From Caldisericia bacterium (GTDB taxonomy: Bacteria > Caldisericota > Caldisericia > UBA6126 > JAGPKI01), in NCBI GenBank assembly GCA_018054005.1, contig JAGPKI010000007.1, forward strand, positions 7,978 through 24,199: a stretch of 16,222 nt of DNA, in the 5' to 3' direction. Position numbers and translations under genes: made by a program. The notes under the pieces are model-generated. The model was not told where the DNA came from. It did not search any database and saw nothing but the letters and a program-made list of their open reading frames with translations. Each line of letters starts with the position of its first letter. Positions within the stretch are counted from its first letter, which is position 1. Of this stretch, positions 1 through 7,989 are shown in pieces.

Positions 1-15
1 GAATCTTAAGGTTTG

Positions 16-50
16 TTGAGAGTGCAAAAAACTCATTCTTGAACTCTCAA
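16..50 (+). repeat. Inverted repeat (8-bp arms) in the ackA leader
   Basis: TTGAGAGT at 16-23 is exactly complementary to ACTCTCAA at 43-50, with 19 bases between. A shorter alternative pairing exists: GAGT at 20-23 with ACTC at 31-34, around a 7-base A-rich loop. A T-rich stretch (TTTAATTTTA) follows at 51-60. That arrangement could be a weak intrinsic terminator of a gene lying before the window, or a leader structure. The stem is not GC-rich and no clean U-tract follows, so the role is open. Confidence 0.3.
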
Positions 51-64
51 TTTAATTTTAGTAC

Positions 65-93
65 TTGAATTTAGTAGAATCCTGCTTTTAATT
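65..93 (+). promoter_or_regulatory. Candidate sigma70-type promoter before ackA (weak)
   Basis: TTGAAT at 65-70 resembles a -35 box. A TTTAAT/TTAATT run at 87-93 lies at the right distance (16-17 bp) for a -10 box. This would start transcription near base 100 and leave a leader of about 45 bases before the ackA ATG. In DNA this A+T-rich such matches arise often by chance. It is listed because it is the best-placed candidate in the only upstream gap. Confidence 0.25.
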
Positions 94-131
94 TTAATTG
101 TTAAAGTTTACAAAAATTTGATTAAATTAGC

Positions 132-138
132 GAAAGGA
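132..138 (+). promoter_or_regulatory. Ribosome binding site deciding the ackA start
   Basis: GAAAGGA lies nine bases before the ATG at 148. It favours this ATG over the in-frame TTG at 118, which has no such site and would add ten residues (MIKLAKGLII) that other acetate kinases lack. Confidence 0.75.
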
Positions 139-147
139 TTAATAATA

Positions 148-1353
148 ATGTTAATACTTGTTCTCAATTGTGGAAGTTCTTCGATTAAATTTAGACTTTA
201 CGATATGAAAGACGAAACACAGCTTGCATCTGGTTTAGTTGAAAGAATCGGTTCAGATGATGCGATATTCAGTTATAAAACATATAAATTTGAAGGCAGC
301 AAGGATACTCTATCAATAAAAAATCACTCAATAGGACTATCAGTTATTTTAAACAAACTTACAAGCGAAGATGTTGGTGTCATTAAAGACGTTTCAGAGA
401 TAGATTCAGTAGGCCATCGAGTAGTTCATGGAGGCGAAAAATTCTCCACCTCAATTTTAATAAATCAGGAAGTAATTGATGAGATAGAAAAATCAATTCC
501 ACTTGCACCTCTCCATAATCCACCGAATCTTTCTGGAATTTTAGCATGTAAAGAAGTAATGCCCAATACTCCACAAGTTGCTGTATTTGATACTGCTTTC
601 CATCACACATTACCTGACTATGCTTTTATTTATCCACTACCTTATGAACTTTATGAAAGTGATAAAATTAGAAAATACGGATTTCATGGAATTTCTCATA
701 GATACGTTTCGTTAGAAGCTGCAAAAATGATGGGCAAAAAATTAGATGAGTTAAAAATTATTACCTGTCATCTTGGCAATGGTGCTTCAATGGCTGCCAT
801 AAAAAATGGTAAATCTATAGATACCTCTATGGGTTTTACTCCATTGGAGGGTTTAATGATGGGAACAAGATGTGGAAGTGTTGACCCTGCTATAGTTTTT
901 TACCTTATGAGAACAAAAAATTTGACAGTTGATCAAGTTGACAACCTCTTTAATAAAAAATCAGGACTACTTGGTATTTCTGGAATATCTAATGATGCAA
1001 GAGACGTTGTAGCTGCTGCTAAAAGCGGAGATTATAGGGCAAAACTTGCATTACAGATTTTTGCATATCGAGTTAAACATTACATTGGGGCTTATGCTGC
1101 TGCTATGGGTGGACTAGATACAATTGTTATGACAGCAGGAATAGGCGAGAATACTGAACAAATTAGAGAGTTAGCACTATCAGACCTTGAATTTTTAGGA
1201 GTTAAACTTGACAAGAATCGTAATAATACAGACTTAAAAAAGAGTCGTGAAATATCAGCTGATGACTCAAAAGTTAAGGTATTTGTAATATTTACAAATG
1301 AAGAGATAATGATAGCTCGTGATACAAAAGAGATCTTAGATAGAATCAACTAA
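148..1353 (+). CDS. ackA: Acetate kinase
   Basis: Interconverts acetyl phosphate plus ADP and acetate plus ATP in the cytoplasm. In fermenters this is the main substrate-level ATP-yielding step. The 401-residue protein has the usual family length and opens with the signature LNCGSSSIKF. Active-site residues fall at the same numbers as in the Methanosarcina thermophila enzyme: N7, S10, S12, K14, R91 (GHRVVHGG), D148 (FDTAFH), H180 (YGFHGISHR) and R241 (GTRCGSVDP). The ATP-site motif TAGIGENT and the C-terminal TNEE glutamate are also present. The partner phosphotransacetylase gene is not in the window. The stop codon abuts the gatC ATG with no spacer, so ackA appears to head the operon. Start chosen at 148 because of the GAAAGGA site and the homologous N-terminus. 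Function is near certain. Confidence 0.97.
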   Translation: MLILVLNCGSSSIKFRLYDMKDETQLASGLVERIGSDDAIFSYKTYKFEGSKDTLSIKNHSIGLSVILNKLTSEDVGVIKDVSEIDSVGHRVVHGGEKFSTSILINQEVIDEIEKSIPLAPLHNPPNLSGILACKEVMPNTPQVAVFDTAFHHTLPDYAFIYPLPYELYESDKIRKYGFHGISHRYVSLEAAKMMGKKLDELKIITCHLGNGASMAAIKNGKSIDTSMGFTPLEGLMMGTRCGSVDPAIVFYLMRTKNLTVDQVDNLFNKKSGLLGISGISNDARDVVAAAKSGDYRAKLALQIFAYRVKHYIGAYAAAMGGLDTIVMTAGIGENTEQIRELALSDLEFLGVKLDKNRNNTDLKKSREISADDSKVKVFVIFTNEEIMIARDTKEILDRIN

Positions 1354-1638
1354 ATGAAATTTGATAATGAACTCTTAAATTATCTATGTGGACTGTCTAA
1401 AGTTTCTCTAAAAGAGAGTGAAAGAGAAGAATTTTTACTGAGCTTAAAAGAACTTGTAGAAGAATTCTCTATTATTTCAAATTTAGAAGACGAACCAGTT
1501 GAAATAGAAAATAGTGAATATTTAACTTTAAGAGAAGATATTTCAATTAATTGTAATAATATTGATAAAATTAAAGATAACTTTCCTTTTATAAAAGATG
1601 ATTTCTTGGAAGTCCCAAAAATTCTAAATGAAGAATAA
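1354..1638 (+). CDS. gatC: Asp/Glu-tRNA amidotransferase subunit C
   Basis: Small subunit of GatCAB, which converts misacylated Glu-tRNA(Gln) and/or Asp-tRNA(Asn) to the correct amide forms. GatC is a belt-like scaffold wrapping GatA and GatB. At 94 residues it has normal size. It shows the family layout: an N-terminal two-helix segment (LLNYLCGLSKVSLKESER), a middle acidic linker, the LRED motif (TLREDIS, near residues 58-64) and a C-terminal FLEVPKIL tail that matches the usual ffvVPkvl ending. The ATG directly follows the ackA stop and has no good Shine-Dalgarno site, which suggests translation coupled to ackA. Its end overlaps gatA by 11 bases. The assignment rests on the motifs and on the position immediately before gatA. 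Confidence 0.93.
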   Translation: MKFDNELLNYLCGLSKVSLKESEREEFLLSLKELVEEFSIISNLEDEPVEIENSEYLTLREDISINCNNIDKIKDNFPFIKDDFLEVPKILNEE

Positions 1639-3052
1639 TTTAGAAATATTGTCTTTATCAATATCGGAACTTAAATCTTACTATAAAAGTGGTGATTTAA
1701 CGCCTTTAGAAGTTTCCATTGAATATCTTAAAAGAATTAAAGAGATCGAGCCAGAAATTGATGCATTTATCGAGGTGTTTGAAGAAGAAGCTTTAAAAGA
1801 GGCAGAGAAATTAACAAAGCTTAAAAAATTTGATATGCCACTTTACGGTATTCCAATAGCTATTAAGGATAATATAAATGTAAAAGGTCATGAAACAAAA
1901 GCCTCTTCTAATATCCTTAAAGGTTATAAATCAACTTTTGATGCGACTGTAGTTGAAAGATTAAAAGATGCAGGAGCAATAATTTTAGGTAAAACTAACC
2001 TTGATGAATTTGCTATGGGCTCATCAACGGAGAATTCAGCCTTCAAATTAACAAAAAACCCTTACTCAAAAGAGTTTGTTCCAGGAGGTTCATCGGGAGG
2101 CTCAGCTGCAGCAGTTAGCGCTAAAGAAGCATTAGTATCTCTTGGTTCAGATACTGGTGGTTCCGTGAGACAACCTGCTGCATTCTGTGGAGTTTATGGT
2201 TTAAGGCCAACTTATGGTTTAGTTTCGAGGTATGGACTTATAGCATTTGCTTCATCTCTTGACCAAATTGGTCCCATTGGAAGAAATTTAAACGATCTGT
2301 TCCTACTTTTATCTACAATTGCTGGAAAAGACAATCTTGATAGTACTACTTTAGCAATAAAAAGCTACAATGATCTACCAGATGAGACCTTAATAGGTAA
2401 ATTTGCTACCATTAAAGAATTTGAAGATATTACAATTGACAGAGAAATCTTCGAAAGGTATGAGGAAGTAAAAAAACTCTTAATGGAAAAATTTACTATA
2501 ACACAATATTCTTTTCCTCATTATAATTATGCTCTACCAGCTTACCATATAATCGCTGATTCAGAAGCTTCCTCAAATCTTTCGAGGTTTGATGGAATTC
2601 GTTATGGAGCAAGAGATAATGCTAACTCTTTTGAAGATACAATTAATTCAACAAGAACATCTAATTTTGGTAAAGAAGTAAAGAGAAGAATACTCCTTGG
2701 GACATTTGCTCTATCGCAGGGTTATATTGATAAATTTTATAAAAAAGCTCTTCTTGCAAGAAACATTATAAGTAGAGAACTTACCTCAATTTTAAATGAA
2801 GTAGATTTCATATTAGCTCCGACCACTCCGACTCTTCCATTTAAATTTGGGGAAAAGAAAGATCCTTTAAAAATGTATTATTCAGATATATTTACCATTC
2901 CTTCTTCTCTTGCAGGCTTACCTTCCATAAATATTCCAGCTGGCTTGAGTGATTCAGGATTACCTGTAGGAATACAGGTTATTGGAAGCAAGCTATCTGA
3001 AAAGAAACTTTACAAAATTTCAAAATATATCAAGGAAGAGCTAAATGTTTAG
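1628..3052 (+). CDS. gatA: Asp/Glu-tRNA amidotransferase subunit A (amidase)
   Basis: Glutaminase subunit of GatCAB. It hydrolyses glutamine and the ammonia passes through a channel to GatB. The 474-residue protein is full length and carries the amidase signature around residues 151-190. The Ser-cisSer-Lys triad is visible as K80 (PIAIKDN), S155 (PGGSSGGS) and S179 (SDTGGSVRQP), within one residue of the Staphylococcus aureus numbering. C-terminal motifs APTTPT and FTIPSSLAGLPSINIPAG, ending in GLPVGIQVIG, are typical. The start at 1628 overlaps gatC by 11 bases and lacks a strong ribosome site, so coupled translation is likely. The 3' end overlaps gatB by 8 bases. Together with GatB it implies that the organism lacks GlnRS, AsnRS or both. 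Confidence 0.97.
   Translation: MKNNLEILSLSISELKSYYKSGDLTPLEVSIEYLKRIKEIEPEIDAFIEVFEEEALKEAEKLTKLKKFDMPLYGIPIAIKDNINVKGHETKASSNILKGYKSTFDATVVERLKDAGAIILGKTNLDEFAMGSSTENSAFKLTKNPYSKEFVPGGSSGGSAAAVSAKEALVSLGSDTGGSVRQPAAFCGVYGLRPTYGLVSRYGLIAFASSLDQIGPIGRNLNDLFLLLSTIAGKDNLDSTTLAIKSYNDLPDETLIGKFATIKEFEDITIDREIFERYEEVKKLLMEKFTITQYSFPHYNYALPAYHIIADSEASSNLSRFDGIRYGARDNANSFEDTINSTRTSNFGKEVKRRILLGTFALSQGYIDKFYKKALLARNIISRELTSILNEVDFILAPTTPTLPFKFGEKKDPLKMYYSDIFTIPSSLAGLPSINIPAGLSDSGLPVGIQVIGSKLSEKKLYKISKYIKEELNV
3032..3038 (+). promoter_or_regulatory. Ribosome binding site of gatB inside gatA
   Basis: AAGGAAG lies six bases before the gatB ATG at 3045, within the last codons of gatA. It supports the 8-base overlapping start over any later in-frame start. 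Confidence 0.65.
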
Positions 3053-4457
3053 ACCAGTCATAGGTTTAGAGATACATATTCAACTTCTTACAAAGAGCAA
3101 AATGTTTTGCAGTTGTCCAACAAATTATGGAGCCTCTCCGAACAGTAATATCTGTGAAATTTGCTTGGGTTACCCTGGAACCTTACCTGTTGTCAATAAA
3201 GAAGCTGTAAAGATGGGTATTATGCTTGCTTTATCTTTAAACTGTAAAATAAATAATGTATCAAGCTTTTACAGAAAAAATTATTTCTACCCTGATCTCC
3301 CCAAAGGTTATCAAATAACTCAATTTGATTTACCTTTATCAGAAAATGGATTATTAAGCATAGAGGGAAAAGATATTAGAATAAGGAGAATCCACCTTGA
3401 AGAAGATTCTGCAAAGCTTATTCATGGGGAAGATGAGATTTTAGTAGACTTTAATAGATGTGGTATTCCTTTAATTGAACTCGTTACTGAGCCTGATATT
3501 ACTTCTCCAGAAGAAGCAGGAGAATTCCTTGAAAAGCTCAAAGAAATTGTTGATTTTTTAGGTATATCTTCTGGAAAGATGGAAGAGGGTGCATTAAGGT
3601 GCGATGTAAACGTATCATTGAAAGATGTAGAAGGTAATTTTGGTACTAAAGTTGAGATAAAAAATTTAAATTCATTTAAAGCAGTTGTTAAGGCAATAAA
3701 ATTTGAAATAGATAGGCAAAACAACCTCTTAGACAAGGGCGAATCTGTATTATCAGAAACAAGAGCTTTCAATGAAAAGAATGAAACAACTATATTGATG
3801 CGTAGTAAAGAAACATTAAATGATTATAGGTACTTCCCAGAACCAGATTTACTTTTGCTCTCAGTTAAAAATGATGAGATTGAAAAAATCAGAACCACTT
3901 TACCAGAGCTACCGCATAATGCATATATGCGCTTAATTGAAAATTTCAGCTTATCAAACGAAGAGGCTAAACTCCTCACATCGTCTAAAGATATTCTTAG
4001 TTTCTTCGATGGATGCACAAAGTTATATAAAGATTACAAAACAATTGTAAACTGGATAAGTTCCGAGATATTAAAAAACTTGAACAAAATGAACAAATCT
4101 TTAAAGGATGTACCATTAAACCCTGAAAATTTTACAAAAATGCTTACTTTAATTAATGAAGGGAAAATATCTGGGAAAATTGGTAAAACAATTTTAGAAG
4201 AGATGATGTTAACAGGTAAAGAGCCAGATGATATTATAAAAGAGAAAGGATTGTTTCAATTAAGTGATTCTGATGCATTAGAATCTATTATAGAAGAGAT
4301 AATAGCTAATAATCCAAAAGAAGTTTCAATTTATAGGAGTGGAAAGAAAAATTTGTTTGGATTTTTTATGGGTGAAGCAATGAAAAAAACTAATGGAAAA
4401 GCAAATCCTCAATTGCTTAAAGAAATAATGTTAGAAAAACTTGAAAAAAATGGATAA
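3045..4457 (+). CDS. gatB: Asp/Glu-tRNA amidotransferase subunit B
   Basis: Kinase/transamidase subunit of GatCAB. It phosphorylates the Glu or Asp on the mischarged tRNA and amidates it with ammonia from GatA. The 470 residues cover the whole family length. Near the N-terminus are PVIGLEIHIQL and a four-cysteine Zn site (C22, C24, C37, C40). The catalytic-cradle segment RKNYFYPDLPKGYQITQFD follows near residues 78-96, then RIHLEEDSAKL. The C-terminal helical and YqeY-like tail ends in a normal fashion with MGEAMKKTNGKANPQLL, which contacts tRNA in known structures. Eight bases overlap with gatA upstream and eight with polX downstream. All three Gat genes are intact, so the complex should be functional. 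Whether it acts on Glu-tRNA(Gln), Asp-tRNA(Asn) or both cannot be read here. Confidence 0.97.
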   Translation: MFRPVIGLEIHIQLLTKSKMFCSCPTNYGASPNSNICEICLGYPGTLPVVNKEAVKMGIMLALSLNCKINNVSSFYRKNYFYPDLPKGYQITQFDLPLSENGLLSIEGKDIRIRRIHLEEDSAKLIHGEDEILVDFNRCGIPLIELVTEPDITSPEEAGEFLEKLKEIVDFLGISSGKMEEGALRCDVNVSLKDVEGNFGTKVEIKNLNSFKAVVKAIKFEIDRQNNLLDKGESVLSETRAFNEKNETTILMRSKETLNDYRYFPEPDLLLLSVKNDEIEKIRTTLPELPHNAYMRLIENFSLSNEEAKLLTSSKDILSFFDGCTKLYKDYKTIVNWISSEILKNLNKMNKSLKDVPLNPENFTKMLTLINEGKISGKIGKTILEEMMLTGKEPDDIIKEKGLFQLSDSDALESIIEEIIANNPKEVSIYRSGKKNLFGFFMGEAMKKTNGKANPQLLKEIMLEKLEKNG

Positions 4458-6183
4458 TGCAACAGTAGCAGATATATTAAATAGAATTGCAGAGATGTTA
4501 GAAATAAAGGGCGAAAATCCTTTTAAGGTTAGAGCATATCAAAAAGCTGCTTTGACAATAGGATCCTTAACAAAAGATATAAAAGAAGTTGTAGAAAGTG
4601 ATGAAATTTATAATCTTCCTGGTATTGGAGAAAGTATTGCTTTAAAAATAATAGAGTTGGTAAACACTGGAAAACTCAAATATTATGAAGAACTTGAAAA
4701 AGAGATACCCACTGAGTTATTATCCCTGCTAACAATTCCAGGTTTAGGACCAAAAACAATTCAAAAACTATGGAAGGAGCTCGGTATAACCAATAAGGAG
4801 CAACTTAAAGAAGCTGTTCTATCCGGTAAACTATCAAACCTAAAAGGTTTTGGAAAAAAGACTGAGGAAAATATACTTAAAGGTTTAGAGCAGGTTAAAA
4901 AGTTTGCAGAAAGGTTTCCATTAGGAAGAGTTTATCCTTTAGCAGAGACAATCGTTAAAGATTTAAAGCTTAAAAGTCCTTTAAAGCAAATAAGTGTGGC
5001 TGGAAGCATTCGAAGAATGAAAGATACGATAGGGGATATTGATATACTTGTCACTTCAGAGAAACCTCAAGAAGTAATGGAAACCTTCACTGGTTTACCA
5101 TACTTTACTGAAATCTTAGCTAAAGGAGAAACAAAAAGTAGTGCTCGAACTTCTATGGGAATTCAGGTTGACATTAGAGTTGTTGATGATTCTGAATATG
5201 GAGCAGCTCTTTACTATTTTACTGGCTCAAAAGCACATAATATAGAAGTAAGGAAAATAGCTGTTTCTAAAGGTTTAAAAATAAATGAATATGGAGTATT
5301 TAGAGTAAAGGATGGTGTAAAAATAGCAGGAAAAACTGAAGAAGAAGTTTTCGATTCAATTGGTTTATCCTATATTCCACCTGAGATGCGCGAAAATACT
5401 GGCGAAATTGAACTTGCCATTAAAGGCAAACTGCCAAAAATTGTAGAGATATCAGATATTAAAGGCGATTTACATGTTCACACATATCAAAGCGATGGTT
5501 CGAATACAATAGAGGAATTACAGCAAGCAGCTTTAATTTTAGGATATGATTACATTGCCATAACGGATCATTCTTCTTCTATGGGAATTACTGGAGGAAT
5601 GAAAGCACCTGACTTTCTCGATCAAATTAAGAAAATAAGTAAATTAAACAAAATGGATAAAAAACCGTATATCCTCTCAGGTGTGGAAGTAGACATTAAA
5701 AGTGATTGTACCCTAAATCTACCAGATGAAGTTTTAAAAGAGTTTGATATTGTTATAGCCTCAATACACACTGGATTTAAGGAATCAGAATCACAATTAA
5801 CAGATAGAATTTTAAGTGCTATATATAACCCATATGTTAACATAATTGGTCATCCGACAGGTAGGAAAATTGCTGAGAGGGAAGCATATCCTATTGATCT
5901 TGATAAAATTTTTAAAGCTTCTGCTGAAACTGGAACTATTTTAGAAGTTAATTCCTTCTGGGATAGATTAGACTTAAGTGATGTAAACTGTAGAAAAGCT
6001 AAAGAAATGGGAGTAATGATTGCAATTTCTACTGATGCACACAATGTAGAGCACTTTAATATGATGAAATTTGGCGTAGCTACAGCAAGAAGAGGTTGGC
6101 TCGAAAAAAAGGATGTACTAAATACATATAAATTAAAAGATTTGCTTTCAATAATCAAAAACAAAAAGGTGAGAAATAATTGA
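4450..6183 (+). CDS. polX: DNA polymerase X family protein with PHP nuclease domain
   Basis: Gap-filling repair polymerase with an attached metal-dependent 3'-5' exonuclease/phosphoesterase domain. Domains of the 577-residue protein: N-terminal 8-kDa-like domain with helix-hairpin-helix motifs (NLPGIGESIA near 55-64, TIPGLGPKTI near 95-104, LKGFGKKTEE near 131-140); palm with catalytic D196 and D198 (GDIDIL) plus D241 (VDIRV); thumb with YFTGSKAHN; then the PHP domain from about 338. All nine PHP metal ligands are visible: H342, H344, D349, H374, E413, H440, H468, D529, H531. The nuclease should therefore be active. The ATG at 4450 overlaps gatB by 8 bases and was preferred over the TTG at 4441 because homologs begin near this point. 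No clear ribosome site is seen, so coupling to gatB is likely. Its last four bases overlap the decarboxylase start. Confidence 0.95.
   Translation: MDNATVADILNRIAEMLEIKGENPFKVRAYQKAALTIGSLTKDIKEVVESDEIYNLPGIGESIALKIIELVNTGKLKYYEELEKEIPTELLSLLTIPGLGPKTIQKLWKELGITNKEQLKEAVLSGKLSNLKGFGKKTEENILKGLEQVKKFAERFPLGRVYPLAETIVKDLKLKSPLKQISVAGSIRRMKDTIGDIDILVTSEKPQEVMETFTGLPYFTEILAKGETKSSARTSMGIQVDIRVVDDSEYGAALYYFTGSKAHNIEVRKIAVSKGLKINEYGVFRVKDGVKIAGKTEEEVFDSIGLSYIPPEMRENTGEIELAIKGKLPKIVEISDIKGDLHVHTYQSDGSNTIEELQQAALILGYDYIAITDHSSSMGITGGMKAPDFLDQIKKISKLNKMDKKPYILSGVEVDIKSDCTLNLPDEVLKEFDIVIASIHTGFKESESQLTDRILSAIYNPYVNIIGHPTGRKIAEREAYPIDLDKIFKASAETGTILEVNSFWDRLDLSDVNCRKAKEMGVMIAISTDAHNVEHFNMMKFGVATARRGWLEKKDVLNTYKLKDLLSIIKNKKVRNN
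6166..6173 (+). promoter_or_regulatory. Ribosome binding site deciding a TTG start
   Basis: AAGGTGAG sits six bases before the TTG at 6180. It supports this TTG, which overlaps the polX TGA stop as TTGA, as the true decarboxylase start. The first in-frame ATG is M29 (FHMPGH), inside the conserved N-terminal motif, so it is too late. Confidence 0.7.
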
Positions 6184-7637
6184 AAAATAAATTAGATCAA
6201 TCAAAAAAACCTTTTTTCGAAAGTGTTTTAAATTACATATCAAAAGGTAGAACATCCTTTCATATGCCTGGGCATACGAGGGGAAGGGGTGCTCCCCCTG
6301 AATTACTTGAATTTTTCGGTAAAAACGTCTACCTTGCTGACTTAACAGAGGTTGAAGGATTGGATTACCTACACAAACCTATTGGTATTGTTAAAAAAGC
6401 TCAGGAGTTGGCTGCAGATGCTTTTGGAGCTGATTATTCATTCTTTCTCGTTAATGGCAGCACTGTTGGAGTCATTGCAATGATACTCGCCTCAGTAAAA
6501 CCAAAAGAAAAACTTATTTTACAGAGAAATTCTCATAGATCGGCAATAGCAGGGTTGGTGTTAGGACAAATCGAACCAATTTTTATTCAATCAAATTTTA
6601 ATAGTGAACTTGGTATTTTTACTGGCATAACTCCAGATGATCTCTTAAAATGCATTATGAAAAATCCTGATGCAAAAGCAGTTTTACTAACTTCTCCAAA
6701 CTATTATGGAATGGCTACTGATTTAGATGGTCTTATAAAAGTAGCCAGAGATCACAAATTAACTGTTTTGGTTGATGAAGCTCATGGAGTGCATTTCCAT
6801 TTTAACCCCTATTTACCTAAATCAGCAGTTGATTTAAGAGCAGATATGGTTGTTCAAAGCATTCACAAAACGCTTCCAAGCTTTACTCAAACTTCAATAT
6901 TACATTTAAATGAAGATAAAATTGAAAAAGAAAGAATTCAAACCTTACTTGCTTATTTACAAACATCATCGCCTTCTTATCTTTTTATGATGTCAATAGA
7001 TGCTGTGAGAAGCTATATGGCTATCAAAGGAAAAGAAATAATTGATAGAGAGATAGAAATTGCAAATTTTGCAAGAGCTGAAATTAAAAAATTCAAATAT
7101 ATTAAAAGTTTTGATAAAAATGAAATTATTGGAAAAGATGGTGTTTTCGACTTTGACCCTACAAAGCTAACTATTACAACAAAATATGCAGGTTATTCAG
7201 GGTTTGAGGTGGAATCTATACTAAATTCTAAATTTAATATCGAAATAGAACTTTCAGATATGAATAATATTCTCTGCTTTATTACAGCTGGGAGTAGTAC
7301 AGAAGATATTAAAAAACTTATTTCAGCATTAACTTATTTTGATGAAAATAAAAAAATTATGGATAATGAATTTGAAATAGAGCTGCCTAATATACCTCCT
7401 CTTAAAATGCTTCCAACTTTAACTTTTTCAAAGACTCCTGAACTTATTCCATTTAGTGAATCAGCAGGTGCAATATCTTATGATGTAATTTGTCCATATC
7501 CACCTGGTATCCCATTACTTATACCAGGAGAAATAATTACCGAAGAAGTAGTTGAATTTATAAATAAACTCAAAAGAAAAGGAGCTGATATTCAAGGGTT
7601 AACACAGAACAATAAAATAAAGGTTGTAAATAATTAA
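6180..7637 (+). CDS. PLP-dependent Orn/Lys/Arg decarboxylase, SpeA type
   Basis: Cytoplasmic amino-acid decarboxylase of the fold-type I Orn/Lys/Arg group. At 485 residues it is of the short Bacillus subtilis SpeA/YaaO kind, without the N-terminal wing domain of the large inducible enterobacterial enzymes. Motifs: FHMPGHTRGRG at 27-37; the phosphate-binding VNGSTVG near 91-97; H119 (NSHRS), which stacks on the cofactor; D199 and H202 (VDEAHG), which contact the pyridine ring; and Schiff-base K230 (SIHKTLPSFTQ). The C-terminal domain ends with the typical CPYPPGIPLLIPGE segment near 430-443. The product would be agmatine, cadaverine or putrescine; the substrate cannot be read from these motifs, so no gene symbol is given. 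A polyamine-synthesis or acid-stress role is inference. The TTG start overlaps polX by four bases. A 25-base gap, the largest in the cluster, follows. Confidence 0.9.
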   Translation: MKNKLDQSKKPFFESVLNYISKGRTSFHMPGHTRGRGAPPELLEFFGKNVYLADLTEVEGLDYLHKPIGIVKKAQELAADAFGADYSFFLVNGSTVGVIAMILASVKPKEKLILQRNSHRSAIAGLVLGQIEPIFIQSNFNSELGIFTGITPDDLLKCIMKNPDAKAVLLTSPNYYGMATDLDGLIKVARDHKLTVLVDEAHGVHFHFNPYLPKSAVDLRADMVVQSIHKTLPSFTQTSILHLNEDKIEKERIQTLLAYLQTSSPSYLFMMSIDAVRSYMAIKGKEIIDREIEIANFARAEIKKFKYIKSFDKNEIIGKDGVFDFDPTKLTITTKYAGYSGFEVESILNSKFNIEIELSDMNNILCFITAGSSTEDIKKLISALTYFDENKKIMDNEFEIELPNIPPLKMLPTLTFSKTPELIPFSESAGAISYDVICPYPPGIPLLIPGEIITEEVVEFINKLKRKGADIQGLTQNNKIKVVNN

Positions 7638-7648
7638 ATTTTTTATAT

Positions 7649-7654
7649 AAAGGA
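7649..7654 (+). promoter_or_regulatory. Ribosome binding site of the ATPase subunit G gene
   Basis: AAAGGA lies eight bases before the ATG at 7663, in the 25-base spacer after the decarboxylase. It gives the first gene of the ATPase block its own translation start. Confidence 0.65.
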
Positions 7655-7662
7655 TATTTAAG

Positions 7663-7980
7663 ATGATAAATAGCGAAATTTTTAGAGAAATTCAAAATCT
7701 TGAAGCAAAAGCTGATGAAATTATATCTTCCACGAACGAAGAAATAATAAAATTAAAAGAAGAAGCTAAAGAAAAAATTACTTTTGAAAAAACAAGTCTT
7801 GAGGAAAAACTAAACTCATACTTAGAAGAAAAAAAGAGAGAGCTTAATGACTTGGAGAATGATTTGAGAAAATCTCTCGAAAAAAAATATCTCGAAGAAG
7901 AAGATATTATCCTTAAAAGGAAGGATGAAGCCTTTAATAAAATAAAAGAAATGTTTATTAATGATATTTTCAAAGAGTAA
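7663..7980 (+). CDS. V/A-type ATPase peripheral-stalk subunit G/H
   Basis: A 105-residue protein made almost wholly of charged heptad-like helix, rich in Glu and Lys, with no membrane segment or enzymatic motif. From about residue 8 to the end it reads as one long coiled coil. In V/A-ATPases the G (also H) subunit pairs with subunit E to form the peripheral stator stalks that tie the catalytic head to subunit I. Identity rests on length, the coiled-coil composition and the position directly before the subunit I gene, exactly as in the Thermus G-I-L-E-C-F-A-B-D cluster and as ntpF in Enterococcus. Low-complexity coiled coils are poor evidence of ancestry, so context carries most of the weight. 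It lies 9 bases before the next gene. Confidence 0.82.
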   Translation: MINSEIFREIQNLEAKADEIISSTNEEIIKLKEEAKEKITFEKTSLEEKLNSYLEEKKRELNDLENDLRKSLEKKYLEEEDIILKRKDEAFNKIKEMFINDIFKE

Positions 7981-7989
7981 CAAAACTGA

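Noticed and set aside
1..36. Possible start of a divergent minus-strand gene with ATG at 36-34, open to the window edge
   Set aside because: Only 12 codons are visible and the ribosome site is weak (GAGAG). Nothing identifies a protein.
3..68. Open frame running in from the left edge and stopping at 66-68, possibly the end of an upstream gene
   Set aside because: Only 21 codons (ending NSQFNFST) with no recognisable motif. An open run this short is common by chance, and it would place the hairpin at 16-50 inside a gene.
118..147. TTG at 118 as the acetate kinase start, adding ten residues
   Set aside because: The ATG at 148 has a GAAAGGA site at good spacing and gives the family's standard N-terminus, with active-site residues at their usual numbers.
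7591..7618. Internal promoter within the end of the decarboxylase gene (TTCAAG, 16 bp, TAAAAT)
   Set aside because: The -35 match is only three of six bases, and such patterns are frequent in this composition. Not strong enough to list as a feature.
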